The notes under the pieces: model-generated
Told to the model about the DNA's origin: nothing
Databases searched by the model: none
Seen by the model: the letters and a program-made list of their open reading frames with translations, nothing else
Assembly (NCBI GenBank): GCA_026418455.1
Contig: JAOABH010000003.1
Location: forward strand, 248,001-312,000
DNA: 64,000 nucleotides
Direction of reading: 5' to 3'
Source: Hydrogenothermaceae bacterium
GTDB lineage: Bacteria > Aquificota > Aquificia > Aquificales > Hydrogenothermaceae
Position numbers and translations under genes: made by a program
Shown: positions 26,752 to 37,027 of the stretch, one piece after another
How positions within the stretch are numbered: position 1 is the stretch's first letter
Layout: each line of letters starts with the position of its first letter

Positions 26752-28431
26752 ATGCCAAAAAGAACAGACATAGAAAAAATTATGTTGATAGGATCCGGAC
26801 CAATAATAATAGGACAAGCTGCTGAGTTTGATTATTCAGGAACACAGGGAGCAAAAGCTTTAAAAGAAGAAGGGTATAAAGTTATATTGGTTAATTCAAA
26901 TCCTGCTACCATTATGACAGATCCAGATATTGCAGACAGAACATATATAGAACCTATCATTACACCGGTGTTAGAGAAAATAATAGAGAAAGAAAGACCA
27001 GATGCAATACTTCCTACATTGGGAGGACAAACTGCTCTGAATTTAGCAATAGACCTCTATGAGAAGGGGATTTTGGATAAATACAGTGTGAAACTGATAG
27101 GTGCAAACTACGAAGCCATAAAAAAAGCAGAGGACAGAGATCTATTTAAAAAAGCTATGGAAAATATAGGCTTATCTATGCCAAAGAGTGCCGTTGTAAA
27201 ATCTCTGGCTGAAGCTGAGGAAGTTATCAGATGGATAGGATTTCCGGTTATAATCAGACCTTCCTTTACATTGGGAGGGACAGGTGGAAGTATTGCTTAC
27301 AACATAGATGAGTTTTTCCCAAAAGTAAAAGCCGGACTTGAAGCATCTCCTATTGGTGAAGTTTTACTGGAGGAATCGGTTATAGGTTGGAAAGAGTTTG
27401 AGATGGAAGTTATGAGAGACAAAAATGATAACTGTGTTATTGTATGCTCTATAGAAAACTTAGACCCTATGGGAGTTCATACTGGAGATAGTATAACAAT
27501 AGCTCCTGCCATGACTCTTTCTGATAGAGAGTATCAGATACTCAGAGATTACTCCATAGCAGTTATAAGAGAGATAGGAGTTGAAACTGGAGGATCTAAT
27601 GTCCAGTTTTCCCAGAATCCTAAAACAGGCGAGTTTTATGTAATAGAGATGAATCCGAGAGTTTCCCGTTCTTCTGCTTTGGCTTCTAAAGCTACTGGTT
27701 TTCCTATAGCTAAAATAGCTGCAAAACTTGCTATAGGTTATACCCTTGATGAACTTTCAAATGATATCACAAAGAAAACTCCAGCTTCTTTTGAACCTAC
27801 AATAGATTATGTGGTTGTCAAGATACCAAGATTTGATTTTGCTAAATTTCCAGAAGCAGATCCTACTTTAACTACTATGATGAAATCTGTTGGAGAGATA
27901 ATGGCTATAGGTAGGACATTTAAAGAATCTTTACAGAAGGCTTTGAGAAGCTTAGAGCTTGGAAGATATGGATTTTATATAGGTCTTGAAAATATAGATG
28001 ATACAACATTAAGGGAGAAAATAATAAAACCTAATCCAGATAGGTTATGGTATATAGCTGAAGGATTTAGAAGAGGATACTCTGTAGAAGAGATAAACAG
28101 GATGTCACATATAGATGTATGGTTTTTACATCAGATAAAAGAGATAATAGATTATGAACAGTATTTAGCTTCAAAAGATATCAACTCAGTTACAGATGAA
28201 GAGCTTGAAAAGGCAAAGCAGTGGGGATTCTCTGATAGAGAACTTGCAAGATTACTTAAAACTACAGAAGAAGAGATAAGAAAGAGAAGAATTCCAGTAA
28301 GTTATAAGGTAGTGGATACTTGTGGTGCAGAGTTTGAGGCATTTACACCTTACTACTACTCTTCTTATGAAAGTCTTATGGGTATTGTTAAAGAAGACGG
28401 GTCTGTTGAGTTATATAGGGAAAGCGAGTAA
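26752..28431 (+). CDS. carB1: Carbamoyl-phosphate synthase large subunit, N-terminal half (split gene)
   Basis: A 559-residue protein equal to the first half of CarB (normally about 1,070 aa). It carries the carboxyphosphate-forming ATP-grasp domain ([19 protein letters not shown] at the start, [32 protein letters not shown]) and the oligomerisation domain, and ends just where the second ATP-grasp half would begin (TPYYYSSYE). A clean stop, and an unrelated toxin-antitoxin operon next door, show it is a true split and not a frameshift. The C-terminal half must be elsewhere in the genome, as known for Aquifex. Ribosome site AAGAGG. Confidence 0.93.
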   Translation: MPKRTDIEKIMLIGSGPIIIGQAAEFDYSGTQGAKALKEEGYKVILVNSNPATIMTDPDIADRTYIEPIITPVLEKIIEKERPDAILPTLGGQTALNLAIDLYEKGILDKYSVKLIGANYEAIKKAEDRDLFKKAMENIGLSMPKSAVVKSLAEAEEVIRWIGFPVIIRPSFTLGGTGGSIAYNIDEFFPKVKAGLEASPIGEVLLEESVIGWKEFEMEVMRDKNDNCVIVCSIENLDPMGVHTGDSITIAPAMTLSDREYQILRDYSIAVIREIGVETGGSNVQFSQNPKTGEFYVIEMNPRVSRSSALASKATGFPIAKIAAKLAIGYTLDELSNDITKKTPASFEPTIDYVVVKIPRFDFAKFPEADPTLTTMMKSVGEIMAIGRTFKESLQKALRSLELGRYGFYIGLENIDDTTLREKIIKPNPDRLWYIAEGFRRGYSVEEINRMSHIDVWFLHQIKEIIDYEQYLASKDINSVTDEELEKAKQWGFSDRELARLLKTTEEEIRKRRIPVSYKVVDTCGAEFEAFTPYYYSSYESLMGIVKEDGSVELYRESE

Positions 28432-28432
28432 G

Positions 28433-28461
28433 TTGAATTTGTATGTTATTTAGCATATAAT
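28433..28461 (+). promoter_or_regulatory. Promoter and candidate operator of the toxin-antitoxin pair
   Basis: TTGAAT (28433-28438) and TATAAT (28456-28461) with 17-base spacing. ATAATTAA occurs twice as direct repeats, at 28457-28464 and 28472-28479, 15 bases apart, covering the -10 box and start region. Ribbon-helix-helix antitoxins commonly autorepress at such sites; binding here is inference. Confidence 0.6.
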
Positions 28462-28495
28462 TAAAACTCGGATAATTAATTTTAGAAGGTGTAAA

Positions 28496-28771
28496 ATGGG
28501 AAGCAAAATCCACACAACATTAAGAGTTGATGAAGAAAATTACAAAGAAGCAAAAGAAATTTTAGAAAAACTCGGATTAAATGTAAGTCAGGCTTTTAAT
28601 ATATTTATAGCGATGATTAAAGAGTATAAGGGGTTACCTTTTGAAATAAAGATTCCAAGTGAAGAGACATTAAAAGTGATCAAAGAGACTCAAGAAGGTA
28701 AAAATCTTATAGAAATTGGAGATATTGAAGATTTTAAAAAATTTTTGAGAAAAGAAAAGTGTATAGAATAG
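28496..28771 (+). CDS. RelB/DinJ-family antitoxin
   Basis: A 91-residue type II antitoxin. The N-terminal ribbon-helix-helix segment (THTTLRVDEE-like start IHTTLRVDEENYKEAKEILEKLG, then LNVSQAFNIFIAMI) is the DinJ signature, and the rest should wrap the toxin. It overlaps the toxin gene by 13 bases, giving coupled translation. Ribosome site AAGGTG. Confidence 0.87.
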   Translation: MGSKIHTTLRVDEENYKEAKEILEKLGLNVSQAFNIFIAMIKEYKGLPFEIKIPSEETLKVIKETQEGKNLIEIGDIEDFKKFLRKEKCIE

Positions 28772-29034
28772 TTGTCCATAAGCAGTTTGTAAAAGATCTG
28801 AAAAAGGTAGATCTAAATCATAATAGCTTTCAAAAACTTCTTTACTGTATTTCTCTTTTATCTAATGGTTTATCTTTACCTCCCGAGATGAGAGATCATC
28901 CATTAATTGGAAATTTTAAGGGATTTAGAGAGTTTCATATAGCAGGAGATCTTTTAGTTATTTACAGAATAGATGATTTAAAAAAAGAAGTTGAATTAGT
29001 AAGGATAGGAACCCATTCTCAGCTTTTTAAATAA
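28759..29034 (+). CDS. YafQ-family mRNA interferase toxin
   Basis: A 91-residue RelE-superfamily toxin of the YafQ group, which cleaves mRNA on the ribosome. It starts with GTG inside the antitoxin frame. The YafQ catalytic positions can be matched: His in RDHPLIGNF, His and Asp in FHIAGDLLVIYR, and His/Phe in GTHSQLF at the C-terminus, so the toxin looks active. It sits with its antitoxin between carB1 and leuS. Confidence 0.87.
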   Translation: MYRIVVHKQFVKDLKKVDLNHNSFQKLLYCISLLSNGLSLPPEMRDHPLIGNFKGFREFHIAGDLLVIYRIDDLKKEVELVRIGTHSQLFK

Positions 29035-29056
29035 AAAATAAGAAGGAGTAGATGAA

Positions 29057-31729
29057 ATGGAGTATAACTTTAAGGATATAGAGGAGCAACTATTAAAAGG
29101 GTGGGAAAAGAAAGATATCTTTAAAACCAAAGAAGAAGGACAGAAGTACTATGTTCTTGAGATGTTTCCATATCCTTCTGGGAAGATACATATGGGACAT
29201 GTTAGAAATTATGCAATTGGTGATGTTATAAACAGATATCTGAGAATGATCGGTAAAAACACACTTCATCCTATGGGATGGGATGCATTTGGTATGCCAG
29301 CTGAAAATGCTGCCATAAAAAGTGGTGTCCATCCAGCAAAATGGACTTATGAAAATATAGATTATATGAAAGCTCAACTTAAAAGACTTGGTTTTTCATA
29401 TGATTGGGACAGGGAGGTTACAACCTGTAATCCAGATTACTATAGATGGAATCAGTGGATATTTCTAAAAATGTTAGAAAAAGGTATAGCATATAGACAG
29501 ACAGCTACAGTTAACTGGTGTCCCCATGATCAAACTGTCCTTGCAAATGAGCAGGTTATAGAAGGAAGATGTTGGAGATGTTCTACACCTGTGGAGCAGA
29601 GAGAGATACCATCTTGGTATTTAAAGATAACTGCCTATGCAGAAGACTTGTTAAAAGATCTTGAAAAACTAAAAGGTAAATGGCCTACCCAAGTTATAGC
29701 TATGCAGGAAAATTGGATAGGAAAGTCAGTAGGTGCAACATTAAAGTTTAAAGTGAAAGATTTAGATAGATATATAGAAGTTTTCACAACCAGACCTGAT
29801 ACACTTTACGGTGTAACATTTATAGCCCTTGCACCAGAAAATCCTCTAACCTTAGAACTGTCTAAGGATACTCAATATAGAGAAGAAGTTGAGAGCTTTG
29901 TAAAAAAGATAAGATCTCTATCAACAAAAGAGAGAGGTTTAGTAGAAGAAAAAGAGGGTGTGTTTACAGGTAGATATGCTATAAATCCTCTTACCGGTGA
30001 AGAAATCCCTATTTATGCAGCAAACTACATACTTTGGGGATATGGAACAGGAGCTATAATGGCAGTTCCAGCCCACGATCAGAGAGATTTTGAGTTTGCC
30101 AAAAAGTATAATTTACCTATAAAGGTGGTTATAAAACCTCAAAAAGATTGGGATTTTAATAGAGAAGCATACGAAGATGAAGGAGTTTTAATTAATTCAG
30201 GAGATTTTTCTGGATTAACCTCAGATGAAGCAAAGGAAAAGATAACTTCCTATCTAGAAGAGAAAGGAATTGGTAAAAAAACTGTAAATTACAAATTAAG
30301 GGATTGGAATATATCAAGACAGAGATACTGGGGAACACCGATACCTATAGTGTATTGTGATAGTTGTGGAATCGTTCCAGTACCAGAAGATCAGCTTCCT
30401 GTTGTTTTACCTCAAAATGTAGAATTTACTGGAATAGGCGGATCTCCTCTTTCAAAGGTTGAAAGTTTCGTAAATACAACATGTCCAAAATGTGGTAAAC
30501 CTGCAAAAAGAGAGACAGATACTATGGATACATTCGTTGATAGCTCTTGGTATTTCTTAAGATACTGTGATCCACATAACGATAAGATGCCATTTGATCC
30601 ACAAAAAGCAAACTACTGGATGCCTGTTGATATATACATAGGTGGAATTGAACATGCAGTTTTACATCTACTATACTCAAGATTTTTTATTAAATTTTTA
30701 AGAGATATAGGATTGGTTAATATAGATGAGCCATTTGATAAACTTCTAACACAGGGAATGGTTCTTAAAAAGTGGATAAGTATAAAGAAACTTTTTGAGA
30801 TATTTAATTTAGATGAAAACTCAACTGTTGGAGAGTTAAAACAAAAGCTTGGTATAGAAGGTTCAGAGGATATAAAACTTAAAAATATCCTTGAAGAAAA
30901 CCATCTTAATGTAAATGACAATGCAAAACTTCTCTTTGAGAAGTTAGGTATAGATATATCTATTTTAACTAAGCTTGAAGAACAGTATGGTAAATCTGAC
31001 AAGATGTCAAAATCTAAACATAACACCATTGACCCAGATGAGATGATAAATAAATACGGAGCAGATACTGTAAGACTCTATGTGTTATTTGCAGCACCTC
31101 CGGAAAACAACTTTGACTGGACTGAAAGTGGCATAGAAGGTGCCCATAGATTCTTAAAGAGATTGTTCTATTATATTGTTGATAACTTAGATTTAGTTAA
31201 AGATGTTGAGTATAATTCTGATAGTTTTAAGGATTTATCAGAAGAAGATATAAAAATCAGAAAAAAACTCCACTGGGCTATAAAAAAAGTAAAAACAGAT
31301 ATAGAGAAGAACTTCCAATTTAACACAGCTATTGCAGCTCTGATGGAGCTTCTAAATGAGCTTCAAACATACAAAAACAAAAATCCTTATGTTTTAAAGG
31401 AAGTATTTGAAAAAATTGTGCTTCTTATCTCTATATTTACTCCGTTTTTAGCAGATTACCTCTGGCAACTACTTGGAAAAGATGGTTATACTATAAATCA
31501 ACCATTCCCTGAAGCAGACGAAACTTTACTTATAGAAAACGAAATAGAGATACCAGTTCAGATAAACGGTAAATTAAGGGCTACTGTAAAAATTCCAGTT
31601 TCAGCAACTGAAGATCAGATAAAGAAGATAGTTTTAGATGATGAATCAGTTAAAAAGTGGACAGAAGGTAAAGATGTTATTAAATTTATTGTAGTGAAGA
31701 ATAAAATTGTTAATATAGTGGTTAGGTAA
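29057..31729 (+). CDS. leuS: Leucyl-tRNA synthetase
   Basis: An 890-residue class I LeuRS in one chain. HIGH-type motif HMGH in [19 protein letters not shown], zinc-type cysteines ([21 protein letters not shown]-like region), the CP1 editing domain ([31 protein letters not shown]), KMSKS at 649-653, the anticodon-binding helical domain and the C-terminal domain are present. Between MVLK (571) and KMSKS lies a leucine-specific insert of 77 residues whose sequence is Lys/Glu/Leu-rich. Aquifex has a two-chain LeuRS, so the intact gene here is notable. It starts behind GAAGGAG. Confidence 0.96.
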   Translation: MEYNFKDIEEQLLKGWEKKDIFKTKEEGQKYYVLEMFPYPSGKIHMGHVRNYAIGDVINRYLRMIGKNTLHPMGWDAFGMPAENAAIKSGVHPAKWTYENIDYMKAQLKRLGFSYDWDREVTTCNPDYYRWNQWIFLKMLEKGIAYRQTATVNWCPHDQTVLANEQVIEGRCWRCSTPVEQREIPSWYLKITAYAEDLLKDLEKLKGKWPTQVIAMQENWIGKSVGATLKFKVKDLDRYIEVFTTRPDTLYGVTFIALAPENPLTLELSKDTQYREEVESFVKKIRSLSTKERGLVEEKEGVFTGRYAINPLTGEEIPIYAANYILWGYGTGAIMAVPAHDQRDFEFAKKYNLPIKVVIKPQKDWDFNREAYEDEGVLINSGDFSGLTSDEAKEKITSYLEEKGIGKKTVNYKLRDWNISRQRYWGTPIPIVYCDSCGIVPVPEDQLPVVLPQNVEFTGIGGSPLSKVESFVNTTCPKCGKPAKRETDTMDTFVDSSWYFLRYCDPHNDKMPFDPQKANYWMPVDIYIGGIEHAVLHLLYSRFFIKFLRDIGLVNIDEPFDKLLTQGMVLKKWISIKKLFEIFNLDENSTVGELKQKLGIEGSEDIKLKNILEENHLNVNDNAKLLFEKLGIDISILTKLEEQYGKSDKMSKSKHNTIDPDEMINKYGADTVRLYVLFAAPPENNFDWTESGIEGAHRFLKRLFYYIVDNLDLVKDVEYNSDSFKDLSEEDIKIRKKLHWAIKKVKTDIEKNFQFNTAIAALMELLNELQTYKNKNPYVLKEVFEKIVLLISIFTPFLADYLWQLLGKDGYTINQPFPEADETLLIENEIEIPVQINGKLRATVKIPVSATEDQIKKIVLDDESVKKWTEGKDVIKFIVVKNKIVNIVVR

Positions 31730-31784
31730 GGTGTTTAATATGATTTTATAGTTATGAAGAAGCTATGAATAGGGAGGTATGAAA

Positions 31785-32216
31785 ATGTTTAAAAACATCG
31801 TCGTTGGATATGATGATTCAAAGTCCTCAGAGAAAGCTTTGGAGAGAGCTGTTGGGATTGCGAAAAGTTGTGGTGCAAAACTTCATATCGTAGGAGTGAT
31901 AAGACCTATTGATTTTGGATATATAGGTTATATCACCCCAGAGGAGATAGAAGAGTATGAAAAAGAAGAGATAACAAAAGAAGAGAGATTTTTAAAAAAA
32001 GCTATGGAAAAGGTGACCAAAGAAGGATTAGAAGCAACTTATAAGGTTCTTGAAGGTGACCCTGCTGAAGAGTTAATGAGTTATGCAGATGAGAATAACT
32101 GTGATCTGATTGTAGTAGGAAGGAGAGGATCCGGGGGATTAAAGAGACTTTTAATGGGAAGTACATCTTCCACAATAGTAAAATATGCCAATCAGGATGT
32201 ATTAGTGGTTGTTTGA
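31785..32216 (+). CDS. Universal stress protein (UspA family, ATP-binding type)
   Basis: A 143-residue UspA-family protein. The N-terminus FKNIVVGYDDSKSSEKAL and the ATP-binding motif GRRGSGGLKRLLMGSTSSTIV (G-x2-G-x9-GS/T) are clear, and YKVLEGDPAEELMSYA precedes it, so it belongs to the nucleotide-binding class. ATG 31785 is preferred, with GGGAGG 7 bases upstream; the ATG two codons earlier is too close to it. It converges on recG. Confidence 0.9.
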   Translation: MFKNIVVGYDDSKSSEKALERAVGIAKSCGAKLHIVGVIRPIDFGYIGYITPEEIEEYEKEEITKEERFLKKAMEKVTKEGLEATYKVLEGDPAEELMSYADENNCDLIVVGRRGSGGLKRLLMGSTSSTIVKYANQDVLVVV

Positions 32217-32258
32217 GTAAATCTCCACCCTTACTTTACTAATATCTTCTTTAACTCT

Positions 32259-34640
32259 TCAACTTATATTAACTAAATCAAATCTTTCTCCATATTTTTT
32301 ATAAACCATCTCTTTTAACTGTGGATGTTTTTCTAAAAATGGATCCTTAGATATTACATTCTCTGCTTCCTTTGATGCTAATTTTAGTATCTCTTCATCT
32401 CTCTGTAAATCTGCTATGTTAAAATCTGATTTTCCAGACTGTTTTGTTCCTGCCAGATCTCCAGCTTCTCTCATCTTAAGATCATACTCTGCTATCTCAA
32501 AACCATTATTTGTTTTTACCAAAATTCTTAATCTTTCCAGAGCTTTCTGCCTTCTTTTCTCTTTATCTGCTTCTTTTAGTGGTGTTCTTAGTTCTTTTGG
32601 TGCTATCAAGAAACAGAATCCCTCATACTCTCCTCTTCCTACTCTTCCTCTTAGTTGGTGTATCTGGGAAAGTCCAAATCTATGGGCTTCTTCTACAACC
32701 ATAACAGAAGCATTAGGAACATCGACACCTACCTCTATAACGGTTGTTGATACCAGTATATTTATTTTTCCTTCTTTAAACTGATTCATTACAGACTCTT
32801 TCTCTTCCTGTTTCATCTTACCATGTAGTAAGCCAACTTTATAATTTACAAACTTCTCCTGCCAATGTCTAAAGCCCTCCTCTGCGGATTTTAAATCTGT
32901 TTTTTCAGATTCCTCTATAAGAGGATAGACTACATAAGCCTGCCTTCCTTTTTTTAACTCTTCTTCTACTATAGAGTATAGCTTTTCCCTCTCATCTTCA
33001 TAAAATAGAACCGTCTTAACAGGTTTTCTATTTTTTGGAAGTTCATCTATTTTTGATATATCTAAATCTCCATAATTAGCGAGTGCAAGGGTTCTTGGTA
33101 TTGGTGTTGCTGTCATGACGAGTATGTGAGGCATTTTATCTGTTTTTTCTATAAGTGCTTTTCTCTGCTCTACTCCAAACCTATGCTGTTCATCAACTAT
33201 AGCCAAGGCAAGATTTTTAAACTGTATCTTTTCCTCTATAAGAGCATGGGTTCCTATAACTATCTGAATATCTCCAGATTGAAGTTTTTTATGTATATCT
33301 CCTTTCTCTTTTTGTTTTGTACTTCCTGTTAGAAGAGCTATTTTTTCTGGTAGTAAAAACTCTGCCAAAACCTTTTTTATGCTATTGTAATGTTGATTTG
33401 CAAGTATCTCTGTTGGTACCATTAAAGCCGATTGGTATCCGTTTTTTGCTACTGCAAGCATGGCAGCAGTTGCAACTAATGTTTTTCCACTTCCAACATC
33501 TCCCTGTAACATTCTGTTCATAGGTATATCTTTTGACATATCTGAAAGTATCTCATTTATGGATCTTTTCTGGGCATTTGTAAGTGGAAAAGGAAGATTT
33601 TTCTCAAACTCCTCTAAGAAACTGCTTTTAACCTCTATTTTATATGATTTATTTTTCTGTAGTAAAGACCGTCTATATTTTTGAGCTAACACCAATAAGA
33701 AAAGCTCATCAAATATCAATCTCTTTTGATGTATATTGAGAAAGTTGTTAAGTATGTCTATATCTGTGTCTTCGGATGGTCTATGTATAAATCTTAAAGA
33801 TTCTGACAGATCCGGAAAACTGTTTCTTTTTTTTATCTCTTCCGGTAAAAAATCTTCTACATTTGAAAACTTTTCTACCAGTTTAAACATGGCTCTTCTT
33901 AGATGATTTATAGTTTGAGATGTGGTTTTTATATTACTGTCTCCCCTGAGAGAGTAAACTGGCACTACTGTGTCTATCTGGTCTTCTATAGGTTCTAACA
34001 TATCCGGATGTATCAGAGATATCTCTTTTTTATAAATAGAAACTTTGCCAAAAAGTTTAACCTTTTTACCCTTTCTAAAATATACGAAAAGATAAGGTTG
34101 ATCATGCATAAAAAAAGCAGAGAATGTTGTTTTTCCCTGTCTTAAAGTTACCTCCGTTTTTAATCTTCCTCTGTTTATCTTCTTTATATCTTCTACTTCC
34201 GCAAAGAATGTCCCAGTTTCTCCTTCTCTTACAGTGGATATATTTTTTACTCTTCTATCTTCGTATCTGACAGGAAAGTAGTAAAGAGCATCATAAACGT
34301 TCTTTATCTGTATTTTTTTAAAAGCTTTTAACTGATTTTTATCTATTATGGTTAACTTCTCTATCTGAAGTTTTTCAAGGTCTTTTAATGTAAATGTTTT
34401 TTCTTTTGTTTTTTGTTGTAAAGGTATGTTTATATAACTATTGATAATCTTTAAAAAATCCCTCTTCTTAGCTGGCAACAGATCATCTATCTGGTCTATA
34501 TCTCTATACAGACCTTCCGGAAGTATATCTTTTAGGTTTGATTTTAAGAGGTTAGGAAGCCCTTTTACTCTTGAAAGATAGAGGTCATCACTGTTTATAA
34601 GTTTTTCAACTATTACTTTAATCTTGTTCAGATTTTCCAT
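32259..34640 (-). CDS. recG: ATP-dependent DNA helicase RecG
   Basis: A 793-residue RecG, which regresses stalled replication forks. An N-terminal extension (about 1-100) precedes the OB-fold wedge domain (KIQIKNVYDALYYFPVRYEDR onward), then the helicase motifs: LQGDVGSGKTLVA (Walker A), IVDEQHRFGVEQR (motif II), MTATPIPRTLAL, and STTVIEVGVDVPNASVMVVEEAHRFGL with QLRGRVGR. The catalytic motifs are intact, unlike in the PriA gene nearby. It overlaps the DUF1858-like gene by 23 bases. Confidence 0.95.
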   Translation of the reverse strand: MENLNKIKVIVEKLINSDDLYLSRVKGLPNLLKSNLKDILPEGLYRDIDQIDDLLPAKKRDFLKIINSYINIPLQQKTKEKTFTLKDLEKLQIEKLTIIDKNQLKAFKKIQIKNVYDALYYFPVRYEDRRVKNISTVREGETGTFFAEVEDIKKINRGRLKTEVTLRQGKTTFSAFFMHDQPYLFVYFRKGKKVKLFGKVSIYKKEISLIHPDMLEPIEDQIDTVVPVYSLRGDSNIKTTSQTINHLRRAMFKLVEKFSNVEDFLPEEIKKRNSFPDLSESLRFIHRPSEDTDIDILNNFLNIHQKRLIFDELFLLVLAQKYRRSLLQKNKSYKIEVKSSFLEEFEKNLPFPLTNAQKRSINEILSDMSKDIPMNRMLQGDVGSGKTLVATAAMLAVAKNGYQSALMVPTEILANQHYNSIKKVLAEFLLPEKIALLTGSTKQKEKGDIHKKLQSGDIQIVIGTHALIEEKIQFKNLALAIVDEQHRFGVEQRKALIEKTDKMPHILVMTATPIPRTLALANYGDLDISKIDELPKNRKPVKTVLFYEDEREKLYSIVEEELKKGRQAYVVYPLIEESEKTDLKSAEEGFRHWQEKFVNYKVGLLHGKMKQEEKESVMNQFKEGKINILVSTTVIEVGVDVPNASVMVVEEAHRFGLSQIHQLRGRVGRGEYEGFCFLIAPKELRTPLKEADKEKRRQKALERLRILVKTNNGFEIAEYDLKMREAGDLAGTKQSGKSDFNIADLQRDEEILKLASKEAENVISKDPFLEKHPQLKEMVYKKYGERFDLVNIS

Positions 34641-34839
34641 AATTTTTAATGAAATCTTTAAGCTCTTCTACAAACTGCTTCGGGTCATGACCGTAATTTA
34701 TTGCTGCTATCTCTAATCTCTCGTGAGTTTTACAGGCACATACATTACAATACATACTTTTAGATTCAAAAAATCTTCTACTAAAAGGATACTTCCTCAA
34801 AACCTGTTCAACAGTTGTGTTTAAATCTATATCTTTCAT
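34618..34839 (-). CDS. DUF1858-like small Cys-containing protein
   Basis: A 73-residue protein resembling the DUF1858/hybrid-cluster-associated redox disulfide domain: DLNTTVEQVLRKYPFSRRFFESKSMYC followed by NVCACKTHERLEIAA. Cysteines are at C-x2-C-x-C (YCNVCAC), a possible redox or metal site. The role is unknown. It is set in an operon nadK-ispF-this-recG and overlaps recG by 23 bases and nearly abuts ispF. Confidence 0.7.
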   Translation of the reverse strand: MKDIDLNTTVEQVLRKYPFSRRFFESKSMYCNVCACKTHERLEIAAINYGHDPKQFVEELKDFIKNYGKSEQD

Positions 34840-34842
34840 CTT

Positions 34843-35322
34843 TCACTCCTTATAAATACTTACTACAACATAACAACTTGCTCCTAAGCCTTCACCTGTA
34901 CTGTCTAACTTCTCATTTGTTTTAGCTTTCACAAACACTTTACTTTTTTCTACCTCTAAAACCCTTGCCGTATTTTCTCTTATTCTCTCTCTATAAGGTA
35001 AAAGCTTAGGTTTTTCAATTATTATAACAGAATCTATGTTTGATATTTTATAACCTTTCTCATCAATAATATCTTTTGCTTTTCTCAAAAAAACAGAACT
35101 ATCCATATCCTTAAACGAAGGGTCTGTATCCGGAAATAGCTCTCCTATATCTCCATATCCTATAGCTCCAAGTAGAGCATCTGTTAAAGCATGAAACAGT
35201 ATATCTCCATCAGAATGAGCTTTAAAGCCTTTTTCAAAAGGAATCTCTACACCACCTATTATCAGTCTCTTACCTTCCTCAAATCTGTGGATATCATATC
35301 CTATACCGACTCTTACTTCCAA
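34843..35322 (-). CDS. ispF: 2-C-methyl-D-erythritol 2,4-cyclodiphosphate synthase
   Basis: A 159-residue MECDP synthase of the non-mevalonate isoprenoid pathway. The metal ligands are in GYDIHRF (Asp and His) and the later His in the AHSDGDILFHALTDALLGAIG block; the C-terminal KTNEKLDSTGEGLGASC region is typical. It overlaps nadK by 10 bases. No other isoprenoid gene is in the window. Confidence 0.95.
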   Translation of the reverse strand: MEVRVGIGYDIHRFEEGKRLIIGGVEIPFEKGFKAHSDGDILFHALTDALLGAIGYGDIGELFPDTDPSFKDMDSSVFLRKAKDIIDEKGYKISNIDSVIIIEKPKLLPYRERIRENTARVLEVEKSKVFVKAKTNEKLDSTGEGLGASCYVVVSIYKE

Positions 35323-36161
35323 TTTAACTTCTCCCTGAGTATATCAAAGTAGTTTTTATAAGGTGTTCTGACAAGATGAGTATAGTAAGGAGATTGTTTA
35401 ACAACTATTTTATCTCCATAAAAAAGCTGTGTTCCTTCCTGACCATCTAACGTAAGCCAAGCATCTTTCTCTTTTGATACAATATTTATCGTTATAGGCT
35501 CCAATGTAGGTAAAATTATAGGTCTGTCTGTTAATGTATGGGGACAGATTGGAACAACTATAAACACCTCCATCATAGGATAGACGATAGGTCCTCCTGC
35601 CGATAATGCATATCCGGTTGATCCATTCGGTGTTGATATTATTATCCCGTCTCCATTATAAGTTGTTATATATCTGTCTCCTACGTAAACTGCAACATCA
35701 ACAATTCTTGCAAGAATAGCTTTATTTACAACAACATCATTTAACACATCTGCCACAAGTATCTCTTTGCCATCTCTATATAGTGATACTCTTAACATCA
35801 TTCTCCTGGAGATACAGAGAGGTTTTGACAGTATCACCTTAAATAGGTTAAATGCATTCTCTTTATTTATTTCGGTAAGAAAACCAAGTCTTCCAAGATT
35901 TACTCCTATAATAGGAACATTATACTTGGCTACTCTCCTTGCTGTTATTAACAATGACCCATCTCCGCCAACAACAACAAGCATATCCAGATCTTTTAGA
36001 TTTTCCTCTTTTTCCAAATCTGCCAAATTTTCTATAACTTCTGATTCTATACTATGTAGATTTAGCCATTCTCTTAATTTTAGAGAGAAATCCTTTGCCT
36101 CTTTGCTTGCCTTTGAGAAAATATTTATCTTTTTATAGAAAGGCAGTATTTCCATCTTCAA
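35313..36161 (-). CDS. nadK: NAD kinase
   Basis: A 282-residue ATP-NAD kinase making NADP. GGDGSLL (catalytic Asp), the NGDGIIISTPNGSTGYALSAGGPIVYP signature and LTDRPIILP are all present. The longest frame starts with TTG at 36161; an ATG two codons later (36155, MEILPFYKK) is an equally likely start, and neither has a strong ribosome site. It is the first gene of the minus-strand group down to recG. Confidence 0.94.
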   Translation of the reverse strand: MKMEILPFYKKINIFSKASKEAKDFSLKLREWLNLHSIESEVIENLADLEKEENLKDLDMLVVVGGDGSLLITARRVAKYNVPIIGVNLGRLGFLTEINKENAFNLFKVILSKPLCISRRMMLRVSLYRDGKEILVADVLNDVVVNKAILARIVDVAVYVGDRYITTYNGDGIIISTPNGSTGYALSAGGPIVYPMMEVFIVVPICPHTLTDRPIILPTLEPITINIVSKEKDAWLTLDGQEGTQLFYGDKIVVKQSPYYTHLVRTPYKNYFDILREKLNWK

Positions 36162-36204
36162 GCACCATCTTCAAATAAGGTTATTAGATATTTTATCAAA
36201 AAGG

Positions 36205-36233
36205 TTTACATGCCGAAAAATAATTGTTATAAT
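36205..36233 (+). promoter_or_regulatory. Promoter for the NlpC/P60-hslV-priA group
   Basis: TTTACA (36205-36210) and a perfect TATAAT (36228-36233) with 17-base spacing, ending 35 bases before the ATG at 36269. Confidence 0.7.
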
Positions 36234-36268
36234 TTTTGGCAGTTAGAAAAAGAATAGGGGGATAAAGT

Positions 36269-37027
36269 ATGAAGCTACTGGCAAAATTGGGAGCTGTTGT
36301 TATTTCTCTGTCGATTGTTTTTGCTCCTTCCATTGCAGAGGCTAAAAATAAAAATAGTTCGAAACATTCTGTTGTAGCTAAAAAAGTTAATAAAAAAGTG
36401 TCTAAAAGTTCTAAAAAGAAATATATATCAAAAAATTCTAAATACAATATAGAAAAAGTCTCATACTCCTATGGTCCTGTGGTTTATGCTAAAGATATAG
36501 AACCTAATATGGAGATATACAAGTATGCTGTTGGATTACTCGGGACAAGATACAAATTTGGTGGGGAGAGTATAAACGGTATAGACTGCTCTTCTTTTGT
36601 ACAGAATGTTTTTGAGCTTGCGGGATATAAGATGCCAAGGACTGCAAGAGAGCAAGCTAAATACGGCTATTTTGTTAAAAAAGAAGACCTAAAACCCGGA
36701 GATCTATTGTTTTTTGCAACTTACGCAAGGTTTCCTTCCCATGTGGGAATATACATCGGTGATGGTAAGATGATACACGCCTCTTCAAGAGGTAACAGAG
36801 TAGAGGTTACTTCTATAAACCAAGCTTACTATCAGAGAAGATTTCTGTTTGCGAAAAGAATACCTGCTAACTTACAGGATATAGAAGCTGTTAAGGATGT
36901 TGAAGAGTATATGGAAGATAACAATATTCAGCTCGATACTCAGCCTACTTCAAAGAGATCTCCTGCTAAATACGGTTCTGAAAATGACCCAATTGCAAAA
37001 CTTTTAAAGGAGAGAGATGAAAAGTAG
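36269..37027 (+). CDS. Secreted NlpC/P60 peptidoglycan hydrolase
   Basis: A 252-residue exported cell-wall peptidase. Signal peptide of about 25 residues ending AEA; a Lys/Ser-rich basic linker (about 26-60); then an NlpC/P60 domain with the catalytic triad readable as C107 ([10 protein letters not shown]), H158 (PSHVGIYIG) and H170 (IHASSRG). After the domain comes a hydrophilic tail of about 50 residues. It would cleave peptide stems of murein. It overlaps hslV by 11 bases, which is odd company for a secreted enzyme. The ribosome site AGGGGG precedes the start. Confidence 0.9.
   Translation: MKLLAKLGAVVISLSIVFAPSIAEAKNKNSSKHSVVAKKVNKKVSKSSKKKYISKNSKYNIEKVSYSYGPVVYAKDIEPNMEIYKYAVGLLGTRYKFGGESINGIDCSSFVQNVFELAGYKMPRTAREQAKYGYFVKKEDLKPGDLLFFATYARFPSHVGIYIGDGKMIHASSRGNRVEVTSINQAYYQRRFLFAKRIPANLQDIEAVKDVEEYMEDNNIQLDTQPTSKRSPAKYGSENDPIAKLLKERDEK

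Noticed and set aside
26565-26771. Minus-strand ORF over tRNA-Leu
   Set aside because: It runs straight through a complete tRNA gene.
30770-31000. Intein or inserted domain in leuS
   Set aside because: Only 77 residues, without Cys/Ser start, HN end or homing-endonuclease motifs; it is in the normal place of the leucine-specific domain.
36196-36447. Minus-strand ORF opposite the NlpC/P60 signal region
   Set aside because: It is an antisense shadow with Phe/Leu-rich composition opposite a clear signal peptide and linker.
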